DNA of 64,000 bases from Eubacterium sp. Its GTDB lineage: Bacteria; Bacillota; Clostridia; Lachnospirales; Lachnospiraceae. The notes under the pieces are model-generated. The model saw only the letters and a list, made by a program, of their open reading frames with translations. It was not told the DNA's origin and made no database searches. Position numbers and translations under genes: made by a program. Positions 1 to 7,473 of this stretch are shown piece by piece. Position 1 is the stretch's first letter. The number at the start of each line of letters is the position of its first letter. The stretch spans positions 53,957 through 117,956 of the forward strand of contig JAIKXQ010000031.1 of NCBI GenBank assembly GCA_024684035.1. The letters are read 5' to 3'.

Positions 1-159
1 TTTCGAAACGTTTATTCTGTTGATTAAGAAATGTCGCACCAGTGTTATCAAATGACAAGCAATAATATACACTCTGGAGAAACCTGTGTCAAGGTTTTGA
101 AAAACCGATAGTAAAGAATTGAAAAAACCAATGCAAAATAAAGAAAACCCGAAACGGGA

Positions 160-188
160 TTGCCGTTTTCTGAAATATAGAATATAAT
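160..188 (+). promoter_or_regulatory. sigma-A-type promoter for the DUF1836 gene
   Basis: TTGCCG (160-165), 17-nt spacer, TATAAT (183-188). The predicted transcript would start near 195, which argues against the upstream ATG at 204 and for the ATG at 258. The first 159 bases hold no gene that I can support. Confidence 0.55.
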
Positions 189-257
189 AACCTTTATATG
201 TAATTGGAACAAATCGCAGAAATAATACAGAACAGGAAATTCAGAGGTCAAAAAAAC

Positions 258-806
258 ATGGCAGTAGAAATCGAGACAGACGCACTGAAGGTGCTGGAAG
301 ACTTTGCCCTCCCGGAATACAATGAGATTCCGGATGTGGGGCTTTACCTGAAGCAGACAGTCAAATACTTGTCCGAATATCTGGAACCGGTGCAGGGAAT
401 TACTATCACAGAGTCCATGGTGAGCAACTATGTGAAACAGAAGCTGGTGGAAAGTCCGGTTCACAAGGAGTATCACAGAGATCAGATTGCGCTTCTCTTT
501 TTTATAGCTTTTGCAAAATCGGTGTTGTCGCTGGAAGAGATCCGGTTTCTGATCGGCGTAATGGGAAAAAGCGGGTATGATGTCCGCCGGGCCTATTTAT
601 TCCTCTGCCGGGAACTGAAAGAGGATCTGGCGGAGATCACGACACACAACGCGCCGAAGCATCCCTATCCTGCGGACGCGGAAATGTCCGAGGCGAAAAG
701 CCTGTTCCGGAATGTTATCATCACCGTTGCAAACAAAATCTACATCGACGCGTACTTTGCGGTGTTTGCGGAGAAAACCGAGAAGACAGAGACGGCAGAA
801 AACTGA
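258..806 (+). CDS. DUF1836 domain-containing protein
   Basis: A 182-residue soluble protein that I recognise as the DUF1836 family of Firmicutes, usually taken as a predicted HTH DNA-binding protein of unknown target. The helical segment around residues 48-62 (ITESMVSNYVKQ) is the typical conserved core and resembles a recognition helix region. There is no signal peptide or membrane segment. I chose ATG 258 over the in-frame ATG 204 because 204 lies only a few bases after the likely transcription start and the family normally begins shortly before the LEDFALP segment. The C-terminus is a charged Lys/Thr/Glu tail. The gene is followed after 21 bp by a histidine phosphatase gene with no terminator between, so the two probably form an operon. 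Function beyond the family assignment is unknown. Confidence 0.75.
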   Translation: MAVEIETDALKVLEDFALPEYNEIPDVGLYLKQTVKYLSEYLEPVQGITITESMVSNYVKQKLVESPVHKEYHRDQIALLFFIAFAKSVLSLEEIRFLIGVMGKSGYDVRRAYLFLCRELKEDLAEITTHNAPKHPYPADAEMSEAKSLFRNVIITVANKIYIDAYFAVFAEKTEKTETAEN

Positions 807-827
807 GAACGAATCAGGAGAAGACAA

Positions 828-1364
828 ATGGGAAAAGTGTATTTTACCAGACACGGACAGACGATCTGGAATGTTGAAAATAAAATCTGTGGGGCGACAG
901 ACATCGCGCTGACAGAACTTGGTCATCAGCAGGCGGAGGAACTCGGGAGAAAAATCCTTGCGGAGGGAATTCAGATCGATGAAATTCTGGCATCGCCTCT
1001 GGTGCGGGCGGCAGAGACCGCGCGCCATGTCTCAGAGGTCACCGGAATTCCCATGCGCATTGAAGAGAGACTGCGTGAGCAGAATTTCGGCCGCTATGAG
1101 TCGACGCCCAGAAACGGGGAGGAATTTGCCAGGGCAAAGGGGAATTTCATCAATTCCTTTGACGGGGGCGAGACCATGCTCCATCTGGCTCAGAGGATCT
1201 ACAATCTTCTCGACGACGTGAAGAAGGATGAGGAAAAGACCTATCTGCTGGTGGCTCACAACGGCATCGCCCGGGTGATCCGATCCTACTTTGAGGATAT
1301 GACCAATGAGGAGTACGCGGCCTACGGCATCCGGAACTGTGAAATTCTCTCCTTCGAGTTCTAG
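828..1364 (+). CDS. histidine phosphatase family protein (GpmB/CobC-like)
   Basis: A 178-residue cytosolic member of the histidine phosphatase (phosphoglycerate-mutase-like) superfamily. The catalytic RHG motif is at residues 8-10 with His9 as phospho-acceptor, followed by the usual ASPLxRAxETA segment (55-65), a candidate acid in REQNFG (83-88), and the second active-site His in VAHNG (His144). The size fits small phosphatases such as CobC, PhoE or GpmB-like enzymes rather than true dPGM (about 230-250). The substrate cannot be read from the sequence; no cobalamin genes lie nearby. It probably shares a transcript with the DUF1836 gene and is closed by a strong terminator. A second, unrelated-looking member of the superfamily sits at 34617-35390. 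Confidence 0.85.
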   Translation: MGKVYFTRHGQTIWNVENKICGATDIALTELGHQQAEELGRKILAEGIQIDEILASPLVRAAETARHVSEVTGIPMRIEERLREQNFGRYESTPRNGEEFARAKGNFINSFDGGETMLHLAQRIYNLLDDVKKDEEKTYLLVAHNGIARVIRSYFEDMTNEEYAAYGIRNCEILSFEF

Positions 1365-1386
1365 TATAGCTGTCGCAAAATAACCC

Positions 1387-1427
1387 GACTAATGCACCTT
1401 TTGGGGGGTGTATTGGTCTCTTTTTTT
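1387..1427 (+). terminator. rho-independent terminator after the phosphatase gene
   Basis: Stem GAC-T-AATGCACC (1387-1398) pairs with GGTGTATT-G-GTC (1407-1418), with one wobble, followed by a run of seven T (1421-1427). Confidence 0.8.
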
Positions 1428-1480
1428 GTCTTATAGGAAATTCCTCCGAACTTCTCATGAGACAATTCGCCCGAAGGTGA
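1428..1480. repeat. dispersed palindromic repeat A, copy 1
   Basis: Begins on the last T of a terminator. Arms GTCTTATAGGAAATT and TTCTCATGAGAC flank CCTCCGAAC. Same family as the copies near 5.2, 7.3, 9.7, 11.6, 12.4, 45.3 and 62.4 kb. Confidence 0.6.
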
Positions 1481-1494
1481 ATGTAAGCTATAAT
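1466..1494 (+). promoter_or_regulatory. possible promoter for the P-type ATPase gene
   Basis: TATAAT at 1489-1494 with a poor -35 (TTCGCC, 1466-1471) at 17 nt. It overlaps the end of repeat A copy 1. Confidence 0.4.
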
Positions 1495-1577
1495 AAAAGA
1501 AGAAAAATGCTTTGAAAAAAGTGCCGCCGGTTGTGCGAACCTTTTAGAGACCCGGCACAAGAAAAGAGGAGATGCGT

Positions 1578-4202
1578 ATGCAGAACTGGTATCAGATGGA
1601 AGGCCGTGAGGTTCTGGAGAAATTCGGAAGTACAAGCGCCGGACTGGAGAGTCGTGAAATTCCGGAAAGACAGGAGAAGTACGGAAAGAACGTCCTCGAA
1701 GGAGGGGAAAAGGAGAGCGTCCTCCGGATTTTTCTCGGACAGTTTGCGGATATCATGGTCGTGATCCTGATGGCGGCCGCGGTGATTTCGATGTTCACCG
1801 GAGACGTGGAGAGTACCATTGTTATTTTTGCAGTGCTCATCCTCAACGCGGCGCTTGGTACGCTGCAGGAGGTGAAGGCACAGAAATCTCTGGAGGCTTT
1901 GAAGGCTCTGTCGTCGCCATCGGCTAAGGTCATGAGAAACGGGGAAAAGATCGAGGTGGATTCTTCCGAGATTGTTCCCGGCGATGTCATGATCCTCGAG
2001 GCCGGCGATATGGTGACGGCGGACGGAAGAATCCTGGAGAGTTTTTCCCTCCAACTCAATGAGAGTTCCCTGACCGGTGAGTCCACAAATGTGGAAAAAA
2101 CAGCGGAGATTCTCGAGGGAGAGACTGCTCTGGCCGATCAGAAAAATATGGTTCACTCCGGAAGTCTGGTGACTTACGGAAGAGCGCTGGTCTGTGTCAC
2201 AGAGACCGGTATGGAGACGGAGATCGGCCGGATCGCGAAGCTGATGAACGATACAAAAGAGAAGAAGACGCCGCTTCAGGTTGCCATGGATAATTTCAGC
2301 AAGTGGCTGGCCACGGCGATACTTCTGATCTGTCTGGCTGTCTTCGCTCTGGAGATGCTCCGTGGAATGGAACTGATAGATTCCCTTCTTTTTGCGGTGG
2401 CACTGGCAGTTGCCGCCATTCCGGAGGCCTTGAGCTCCATCATCACCATCTGTCAGGCCATGGGCACACAGAAGATGGCAAAAGAAAACGCCATTATCAA
2501 GAATCTTTCCGCTGTGGAATCCCTGGGTTGTGTGTCCGTGATCTGCTCCGATAAGACAGGAACCCTGACGCAGAACAAGATGACGGTGCAGAAAATCTAC
2601 ACCGGAGGTGAGATCCTGGAAGTGGAGGATCTGCAGCTTACAAACCAGCTCCACCGTTACCTTCTCTACGACGCTGTTCTCGACAATGACTCCAGTATCG
2701 TGGACGGCAAAGGGATCGGTGATCCTACGGAGTATGCGCTGCTTTCCATGTACCGGAAAGTAAACGGAATCATTAATGAGGATGCACCTTCTCTCTCGGA
2801 GGATCTTCTCCGGGAATTTCTGGAGCGAAAGGATGAAGTGCCCTTTGATTCTGACCGGAAGCTGATGAGTACGCAGCACGACATCCATGGCGTCTCCACG
2901 GTATTCACCAAGGGAGCGGTGGATGTTCTTCTGGACAGATGTATTTCCATCCGGACGGCGGAGGGCGTGCGTCCCATCACCGAAGAAGACAAGAACAACA
3001 TCCGCGAGGTGAACCGCAGCTTTTCGGAGGAAGGACTCCGGGTGCTGGCTTTTGCCTACTTTGAATCGGAAGAAGATCTCTCTGTCGAGACAGAAGATGA
3101 CTACATCTTCCTGGGTCTGATCTCCATGATGGATCCGCCCAGAGAAGAGTCCCGGGAGGCCGTTGCGGCAGCGGCAGGCGCCGGCATCCGCACGGTTATG
3201 ATCACCGGCGACCACAAGATCACTGCCACCTCCATCGCGAAGCAGATCGGTATCTTCCGCGAGGGCGACCTTGCCCTCACCGGTATGGAGCTGGATCGCA
3301 TGAGTGACGAAGAATTCGCGGAAAAAATTGAGAAGATTTCCGTCTATGCCCGTGTGTCACCGGAGAACAAGATCCGGATCGTTGATGCATGGCAGAAGAA
3401 GGGAAAAATTGTCTCCATGACCGGAGATGGTGTCAATGACGCGCCGGCACTGAAGAAGGCCGACATTGGCGTGGCCATGGGAATCACGGGAACAGAGGTT
3501 TCCAAGGATGCGGCATCCATGATACTGGCGGATGACAACTTTGCCACCATCATCAAAGCAGTGGCTAACGGCAGAACGATTTTCCGGAACATCCGGAACG
3601 CGGTTCTATTTCTGCTCTCAGGAAATCTGTCCGCCATCATCACGGTGCTCTTTACATCCATTGCGGCTTTGCCGATTCCGTTCCGCGCCGTACAGCTTCT
3701 CTTTATCAATCTGGTGACAGATTCCCTTCCGGCTCTTGCCATCGGCATGGAACCCGGAGAGAGAAATGTATTGAGACAGAAACCGAGAGATCCGGACGCC
3801 GGAATCATGGATAGGAAGTTTGTTTTACAGATGGTGCTTCAGGGACTGTTGATCTCGGCCTCTGTGATCACAGCCTATCTCATCGGACTTCAGAAGAGCC
3901 CGGCACTGGCCTGTTCCATGGCATTTACGACCCTTACGCTGGCAAGACTCTTCCACGGATTTAACTGCAGAGGAGATCAGAGCATCTTCAGCCTTGGCTT
4001 CGGAAGCAATCTCTACAGCCTTGGCGCCTTCGCCCTCGGCTGTCTGCTGGTGGCCCTCGTGCTCTTTGTGCCGGTGGTCAGCGGTATGTTCTCCGTGGCA
4101 GAGATTACTATGGGAGAAGTGGGAATCATAGCTCTTCTGGCATTCCAGCCGACGATGATCATTCAGCTGGTGAAGACCATTGTGGACAGCGTGAATTCTT
4201 AA
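1578..4202 (+). CDS. cation-translocating P2-type ATPase (Ca2+-ATPase-like)
   Basis: An 874-residue membrane pump of the P2A/SERCA-PMR1 group, predicted to export Ca2+ using ATP. Domains in order: cation-ATPase N domain, M1-M2, actuator domain with TGES (around 170), M3-M4 with IPEAL, phosphorylation motif DKTGT (Asp325), N domain, hinge TGDGVNDAP (about 615), then M5-M10. The M6 residues N, T and D of INLVTD match the Ca2+ ligands of SERCA. In M5 the site-I Glu of SERCA (SNVGEVV) is Ala here (GNLSAII), so a single-site pump like SPCA/PMR1 is more likely than a two-site pump; that is inference. The start at ATG 1578 is preferred over ATG 1572 because AGGAG ends at 1571, leaving a normal 6-nt spacing only for 1578. 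Confidence 0.9.
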   Translation: MQNWYQMEGREVLEKFGSTSAGLESREIPERQEKYGKNVLEGGEKESVLRIFLGQFADIMVVILMAAAVISMFTGDVESTIVIFAVLILNAALGTLQEVKAQKSLEALKALSSPSAKVMRNGEKIEVDSSEIVPGDVMILEAGDMVTADGRILESFSLQLNESSLTGESTNVEKTAEILEGETALADQKNMVHSGSLVTYGRALVCVTETGMETEIGRIAKLMNDTKEKKTPLQVAMDNFSKWLATAILLICLAVFALEMLRGMELIDSLLFAVALAVAAIPEALSSIITICQAMGTQKMAKENAIIKNLSAVESLGCVSVICSDKTGTLTQNKMTVQKIYTGGEILEVEDLQLTNQLHRYLLYDAVLDNDSSIVDGKGIGDPTEYALLSMYRKVNGIINEDAPSLSEDLLREFLERKDEVPFDSDRKLMSTQHDIHGVSTVFTKGAVDVLLDRCISIRTAEGVRPITEEDKNNIREVNRSFSEEGLRVLAFAYFESEEDLSVETEDDYIFLGLISMMDPPREESREAVAAAAGAGIRTVMITGDHKITATSIAKQIGIFREGDLALTGMELDRMSDEEFAEKIEKISVYARVSPENKIRIVDAWQKKGKIVSMTGDGVNDAPALKKADIGVAMGITGTEVSKDAASMILADDNFATIIKAVANGRTIFRNIRNAVLFLLSGNLSAIITVLFTSIAALPIPFRAVQLLFINLVTDSLPALAIGMEPGERNVLRQKPRDPDAGIMDRKFVLQMVLQGLLISASVITAYLIGLQKSPALACSMAFTTLTLARLFHGFNCRGDQSIFSLGFGSNLYSLGAFALGCLLVALVLFVPVVSGMFSVAEITMGEVGIIALLAFQPTMIIQLVKTIVDSVNS

Positions 4203-4214
4203 AAAAGGAAAAAG

Positions 4215-4250
4215 AAGGGCGCTCCGTCTGGAGCGCCCTTCAATATTTTT
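4215..4250 (+). terminator. rho-independent terminator after the ATPase gene
   Basis: Perfect 11-bp stem AAGGGCGCTCC (4215-4225) and GGAGCGCCCTT (4230-4240) with a GTCT loop, followed by an AT-rich stretch ending in five T. Confidence 0.85.
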
Positions 4251-4401
4251 CGGCAAAAAAAGAAGAACCCGACGCATCAGGTTCCTCCAGGTGTAGTCCG
4301 AAGACATCCACCGCAATCCTAACTATAATATACTCCTCTCGAGTATTTGGCGCAAGCTGATTATGAAATGTTGAAATGGTAGATACAATTCGGAATAATC
4401 C

Positions 4402-4430
4402 TTGTTCAAACATGAATTTTGTGTTAAAAT
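4402..4430 (+). promoter_or_regulatory. promoter for the DUF5684 gene
   Basis: TTGTTC (4402-4407), 17-nt spacer, TAAAAT (4425-4430), about 50 nt upstream of the chosen start. Confidence 0.55.
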
Positions 4431-4480
4431 TACATAAAATTTGTTGGGGATCCGGTTTAGAAACCGGGAAAGGAGTGGTT

Positions 4481-5152
4481 ATGGAGTATTCGTATTATTA
4501 CACTACGGAGATCAGCCCTGCATTTGGCGCTGGTTGTCTGTTGGTGAGCGTACTCGCAATTATCGCCTGGTGGAAACTTTTCCAGAAGGCGGGAGAGCCG
4601 GGATGGGCAGCTATTGTTCCGTTCTACAATCTTTATGAGATTTTTAAAATTACATGGGGCAACGGAATTTTCTTCCTGCTTTTGCTCATTCCGATTGCAA
4701 ACTTTGTAATTCTGATCATCACATGGGTGAAGCTTGCGAAAGCCTATGGAAAAGGCGGCGGATTTGCCTGTGGACTTATTTTCCTGAACTTTATCTTCCT
4801 GCTGATCCTTGCATTCTCTGATGCACAGTATGTGGGACCGGACGGTCAGGGAAGCTACAATCCGAACGGTTACAACCCGAACGGCTACAACCCGAATATG
4901 CAGGGCGGTTACAACCCGAACATGCAGGGCGGTTACGGTCAGGGCGGTTACAACCCGAATATGCAGGGTGGATATAATCAGAACGGTTACAATCCGGGTA
5001 TGCAGGGAGGCTACAACCCGAATGCGCAGGGCGGATATGATCCGAACGGCTACAACCAGAACGGTTACAATCCGCAGGGCGGCTATAACCAGAACGGATA
5101 TGATCCGAACGGCTATAACCAGAATGGAAACTATCCGAACGGAATGCAGTAA
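4481..5152 (+). CDS. DUF5684 membrane protein with a Gly/Asn/Tyr-rich C-terminal tail
   Basis: 223 residues. Residues 1-125 match the DUF5684 family: a first membrane segment around 12-30, the conserved KAGEPGWAAIVPFYNLYEIF stretch, then two further hydrophobic segments (about 60-80 and 95-112). The rest, about 100 residues, is a low-complexity tail of short repeats built from YNPN, GGYN and NMQGG units, ending in GMQ. Such tails are common in this family in Clostridia, but no role is established. ATG 4481 is chosen because it follows AAAGGAG at 4469-4475 and lies just after a good promoter; the open frame upstream has no ribosome-binding site. Monocistronic: it has its own promoter and terminator. 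The repeats are also visible as DNA repeats, which makes copy-number slippage possible. Confidence 0.8.
   Translation: MEYSYYYTTEISPAFGAGCLLVSVLAIIAWWKLFQKAGEPGWAAIVPFYNLYEIFKITWGNGIFFLLLLIPIANFVILIITWVKLAKAYGKGGGFACGLIFLNFIFLLILAFSDAQYVGPDGQGSYNPNGYNPNGYNPNMQGGYNPNMQGGYGQGGYNPNMQGGYNQNGYNPGMQGGYNPNAQGGYDPNGYNQNGYNPQGGYNQNGYDPNGYNQNGNYPNGMQ
4850..5150 (+). repeat. in-frame short tandem repeats encoding the Asn/Gly/Tyr tail
   Basis: Degenerate units of 12-24 bp such as TACAACCCGAA(C/T) and ATGCAGGGCGG recur through this span. They lie wholly within the coding sequence and keep its frame. Confidence 0.8.
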
Positions 5153-5170
5153 ACCGAATAAAGACAACGA

Positions 5171-5200
5171 GGAGCGGTGCGTGAGCGCCGCTCCTTTTTT
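5171..5200 (+). terminator. rho-independent terminator after the DUF5684 gene
   Basis: Stem GGAGCGG (5171-5177) and CCGCTCC (5188-5194), then six T (5195-5200). Confidence 0.85.
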
Positions 5201-5205
5201 CTGGG

Positions 5206-5250
5206 TAGCAAATTGCTCCGCATTCCCTATGAAACATAATACTTAGCTTA
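5206..5250. repeat. dispersed palindromic repeat A, copy 2
   Basis: Carries AAATTGCTCCGCATTCCCTATGA, shared almost exactly with copy 4 at 9.65 kb; follows the terminator T-run directly. Confidence 0.6.
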
Positions 5251-5352
5251 GGTGCACAGCTCGCATATAAGAAGAACCCTACGCGATTCGTGCACAATCC
5301 ATAAATTGCGGGAGGAACTGTTGGTATCATAAACAAAGATTTTGATAAATAC

Positions 5353-5383
5353 TTGAATTTTTTCAAAATTTTGTATATATAAT
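5353..5383 (+). promoter_or_regulatory. possible promoter for the LtaS-like gene
   Basis: TTGAAT (5353-5358) and TATAAT (5378-5383), spacer 19 nt, in a very AT-rich stretch. Confidence 0.4.
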
Positions 5384-5424
5384 ATATAGAATATGCAATA
5401 GCAACAGGTGGTAGCAAAGCAGTA

Positions 5425-7260
5425 ATGGGGAAGTTTTTTGGGTTTTACAAAAGTGAGCGCGGAAGGAAGATTCTGTGCCTCGCAAGGTATGCAATTTCGG
5501 TTCTATTGATGATTATGGCGGCGACAAACGCAGGGGCGTCGATGCTTCTGGTATGGATCCCGGAGCTGGTGATTCTGATTTGTCTGACGCAGATTCTTGC
5601 AGGAATTTCCGTGAAGAATAAATGGGGAATGAAGGGATGCCGGGGGCTCTTTTATGTCTCCGGTTTTTTTCTTGTGCTCTATAACATCCAGATGATGGTG
5701 ATGTTCTTCGGAAGTTCCTTCATCACGCACACCATGATGACCAATATGGCGGCGGTGAAGGATCTGAGTGGAAAGACGGGGCCTTATGCGGCGGGAGTTC
5801 TTCTCGTGGTGATCTCGGCGTTTCTGCCCATCGTCTGTTTCCAGAAAAGAATGGCGAAAAAAATACTATACGGATCAATGGCTGTGGAGATGGTGACGAT
5901 CCTGATGACCGGTTGCGGAGTCTCTCCGTGTCTTGGCTATGTACAGCTTTTTCAGACCGCAAGAAATTCTGCGGAGATCAGCAGGCGTGTGTCCACCGCG
6001 GAAGTAAACGCCGCGGATTTTAAGAACGAGAAGAAGGATGAAGATGAACGCCTGACGGCAACTCCTTCTACGGCGGCGCCGAAGTCCGGATCCGGGGAAG
6101 AGGCGGAACAGGAGAAGGCGTCGGAGGGATCCCGGAAGGCTCTGACGGCAACGCCGGTGGAGACGGCCTTCACGGACGAAATGGTGATCAGGGACAATGC
6201 CCTGGTTTCGGCGGATTCGAAGAAGTCGGAGGTTGTCAAACCTTCCTATGACGGGTCCCGGGGAGTACAGCCGAATATCATTTTGATTCTCACCGAAGGT
6301 TTTTCTCAGGATATCGTGGAGCATCCCAAAGAGGTGACGCCGAATGTGGCGGCCTATGAGGAAAAATCTCTGAATTTCACGAACTACTACAACCACACCT
6401 TCGCCACTTACCGGGGGGTCATCGGCCAGCTTTACAGCGGGCATCAGCTCAATGACATGGATGTGAATCATCTGGTCTCCATGCATTCGATTCTGGAAGA
6501 TCGTGGCTACACGACCACCTTTGTTAATGTAGAGCCGAAGAAGGAAGACTGGACGCAGTATGTACACAATCTCGGTTTTCAGAATGTAGTGGGGGACGAC
6601 GCGACAGAACTGAAGGGAATGGCAGAGACCCTGTCGGACAGACAGGCCTATGATCTTCTCTTCGATACGGTCATGGAGCAGAATGAGACAGGAAAGCCGT
6701 CGTTTACCGTGATCTATACCTTCGGAACCCACCTGTCTCTGGATTCCACGGACAAGAAGTTCGGTGACGGCAAAGATCCCGTGAGAAACCGGTATTACAA
6801 TATGGATTACCAGTTCAGCAAATTCATGGAGAAGTATGAGAAGAGCGAACTGGCGGACAACACCATTGTAATTTTTACAGCGGATCATGCAGCCTATGTG
6901 GACAATTCCTACCGCAGTGCCTTCCCCGGAAAAAAGAGAAAGAGCCGTGTATGTTCCAGGATTCCCTTCTTTATTTATTATCCGGGAATCCGGCCGCAGA
7001 CCGTTGACGTCAGGGGAAGAAATTCTCTGGATATGACACCTACGGTACTGGATTATCTCGGTGTGTCCGCGGACAACTATTTCCTGGGCTGTTCCCTCCT
7101 TTCACCGGAGGCGAACGACTTTGATGTGGTCTTTGACGATCCGGATGAGGAGTGGTGGACAGCCGGCGGTCAGCTCACAGAGCTGGACAAGTCGGAGAGT
7201 ACCATCCAGCAGAAAATCTTCGATTATTATACACTTGCAAGGAACGGTGTCTATGAGTGA
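5425..7260 (+). CDS. LTA synthase family protein / membrane sulfatase-fold phosphotransferase
   Basis: 611 residues. The N-terminus has about five membrane segments (20-40, 43-60, 75-95, 122-139, 150-168). A Glu/Lys/Ala/Thr-rich linker follows (about 185-270), then an extracellular alkaline-phosphatase-fold domain. Metal and catalytic positions can be picked out: Glu291 in LILTEGFS, Thr328 in FATYRG as candidate nucleophile, and TADH near residue 490. This layout matches lipoteichoic-acid synthase and related phosphoglycerol or phosphoethanolamine transferases acting on the outer membrane face, so a role in cell-envelope polymer modification is inferred. Substrate is unknown. The linker is longer and more charged than in typical LtaS. 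AGGTGG about 13 nt upstream is a weak ribosome-binding site. Followed by a strong terminator. Confidence 0.8.
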   Translation: MGKFFGFYKSERGRKILCLARYAISVLLMIMAATNAGASMLLVWIPELVILICLTQILAGISVKNKWGMKGCRGLFYVSGFFLVLYNIQMMVMFFGSSFITHTMMTNMAAVKDLSGKTGPYAAGVLLVVISAFLPIVCFQKRMAKKILYGSMAVEMVTILMTGCGVSPCLGYVQLFQTARNSAEISRRVSTAEVNAADFKNEKKDEDERLTATPSTAAPKSGSGEEAEQEKASEGSRKALTATPVETAFTDEMVIRDNALVSADSKKSEVVKPSYDGSRGVQPNIILILTEGFSQDIVEHPKEVTPNVAAYEEKSLNFTNYYNHTFATYRGVIGQLYSGHQLNDMDVNHLVSMHSILEDRGYTTTFVNVEPKKEDWTQYVHNLGFQNVVGDDATELKGMAETLSDRQAYDLLFDTVMEQNETGKPSFTVIYTFGTHLSLDSTDKKFGDGKDPVRNRYYNMDYQFSKFMEKYEKSELADNTIVIFTADHAAYVDNSYRSAFPGKKRKSRVCSRIPFFIYYPGIRPQTVDVRGRNSLDMTPTVLDYLGVSADNYFLGCSLLSPEANDFDVVFDDPDEEWWTAGGQLTELDKSESTIQQKIFDYYTLARNGVYE

Positions 7261-7294
7261 CAGCGGTGACCGGCAGATATTGATGTCAACGGGA

Positions 7295-7337
7295 CTGCCC
7301 GGAAGCTTTCGGAAACGGAACTTCCGGGCAGCTTTTT
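7295..7337 (+). terminator. rho-independent terminator after the LtaS-like gene
   Basis: Perfect 11-bp stem CTGCCCGGAAG (7295-7305) and CTTCCGGGCAG (7321-7331), with a nested TTCGGAAACGGAA loop, then five T. Confidence 0.85.
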
Positions 7338-7395
7338 ATCTCATGGTAAATCGCTTCGCGATTCTGCTCGCGCCCCTTTCGTCCGCTTTCGGACT
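7338..7395. repeat. dispersed palindromic repeat A, copy 3 (divergent)
   Basis: ATCTCATGGTAAATCGCTTCG, then a right flank with CCGCTTTCGGAC as in copies 6 and 12. Starts at the end of a terminator T-run. Confidence 0.5.
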
Positions 7396-7399
7396 TTTT

Positions 7400-7428
7400 T
7401 TGTCGAAATTCTGTGCGCATGGTATAAT
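7400..7428 (+). promoter_or_regulatory. promoter for the asparagine-synthetase-like gene
   Basis: TTGTCG (7400-7405), 17-nt spacer ending in TGG, perfect TATAAT (7423-7428). Confidence 0.7.
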
Positions 7429-7473
7429 ACGGGACGTAGTGTAATCAAATACAACTATCAGTGAGGTTAAAAA

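Noticed and set aside
1488..3215. 575-codon open frame on the minus strand opposite the P-type ATPase
   Set aside because: Antisense shadow of a well-supported gene; the translation is His/Arg/Cys-rich with no recognisable domain or ribosome-binding site.
4850..5150. Regularly spaced short repeats that could suggest a CRISPR array
   Set aside because: Units are degenerate, contiguous, without unique spacers, and keep the reading frame of the DUF5684 protein tail.
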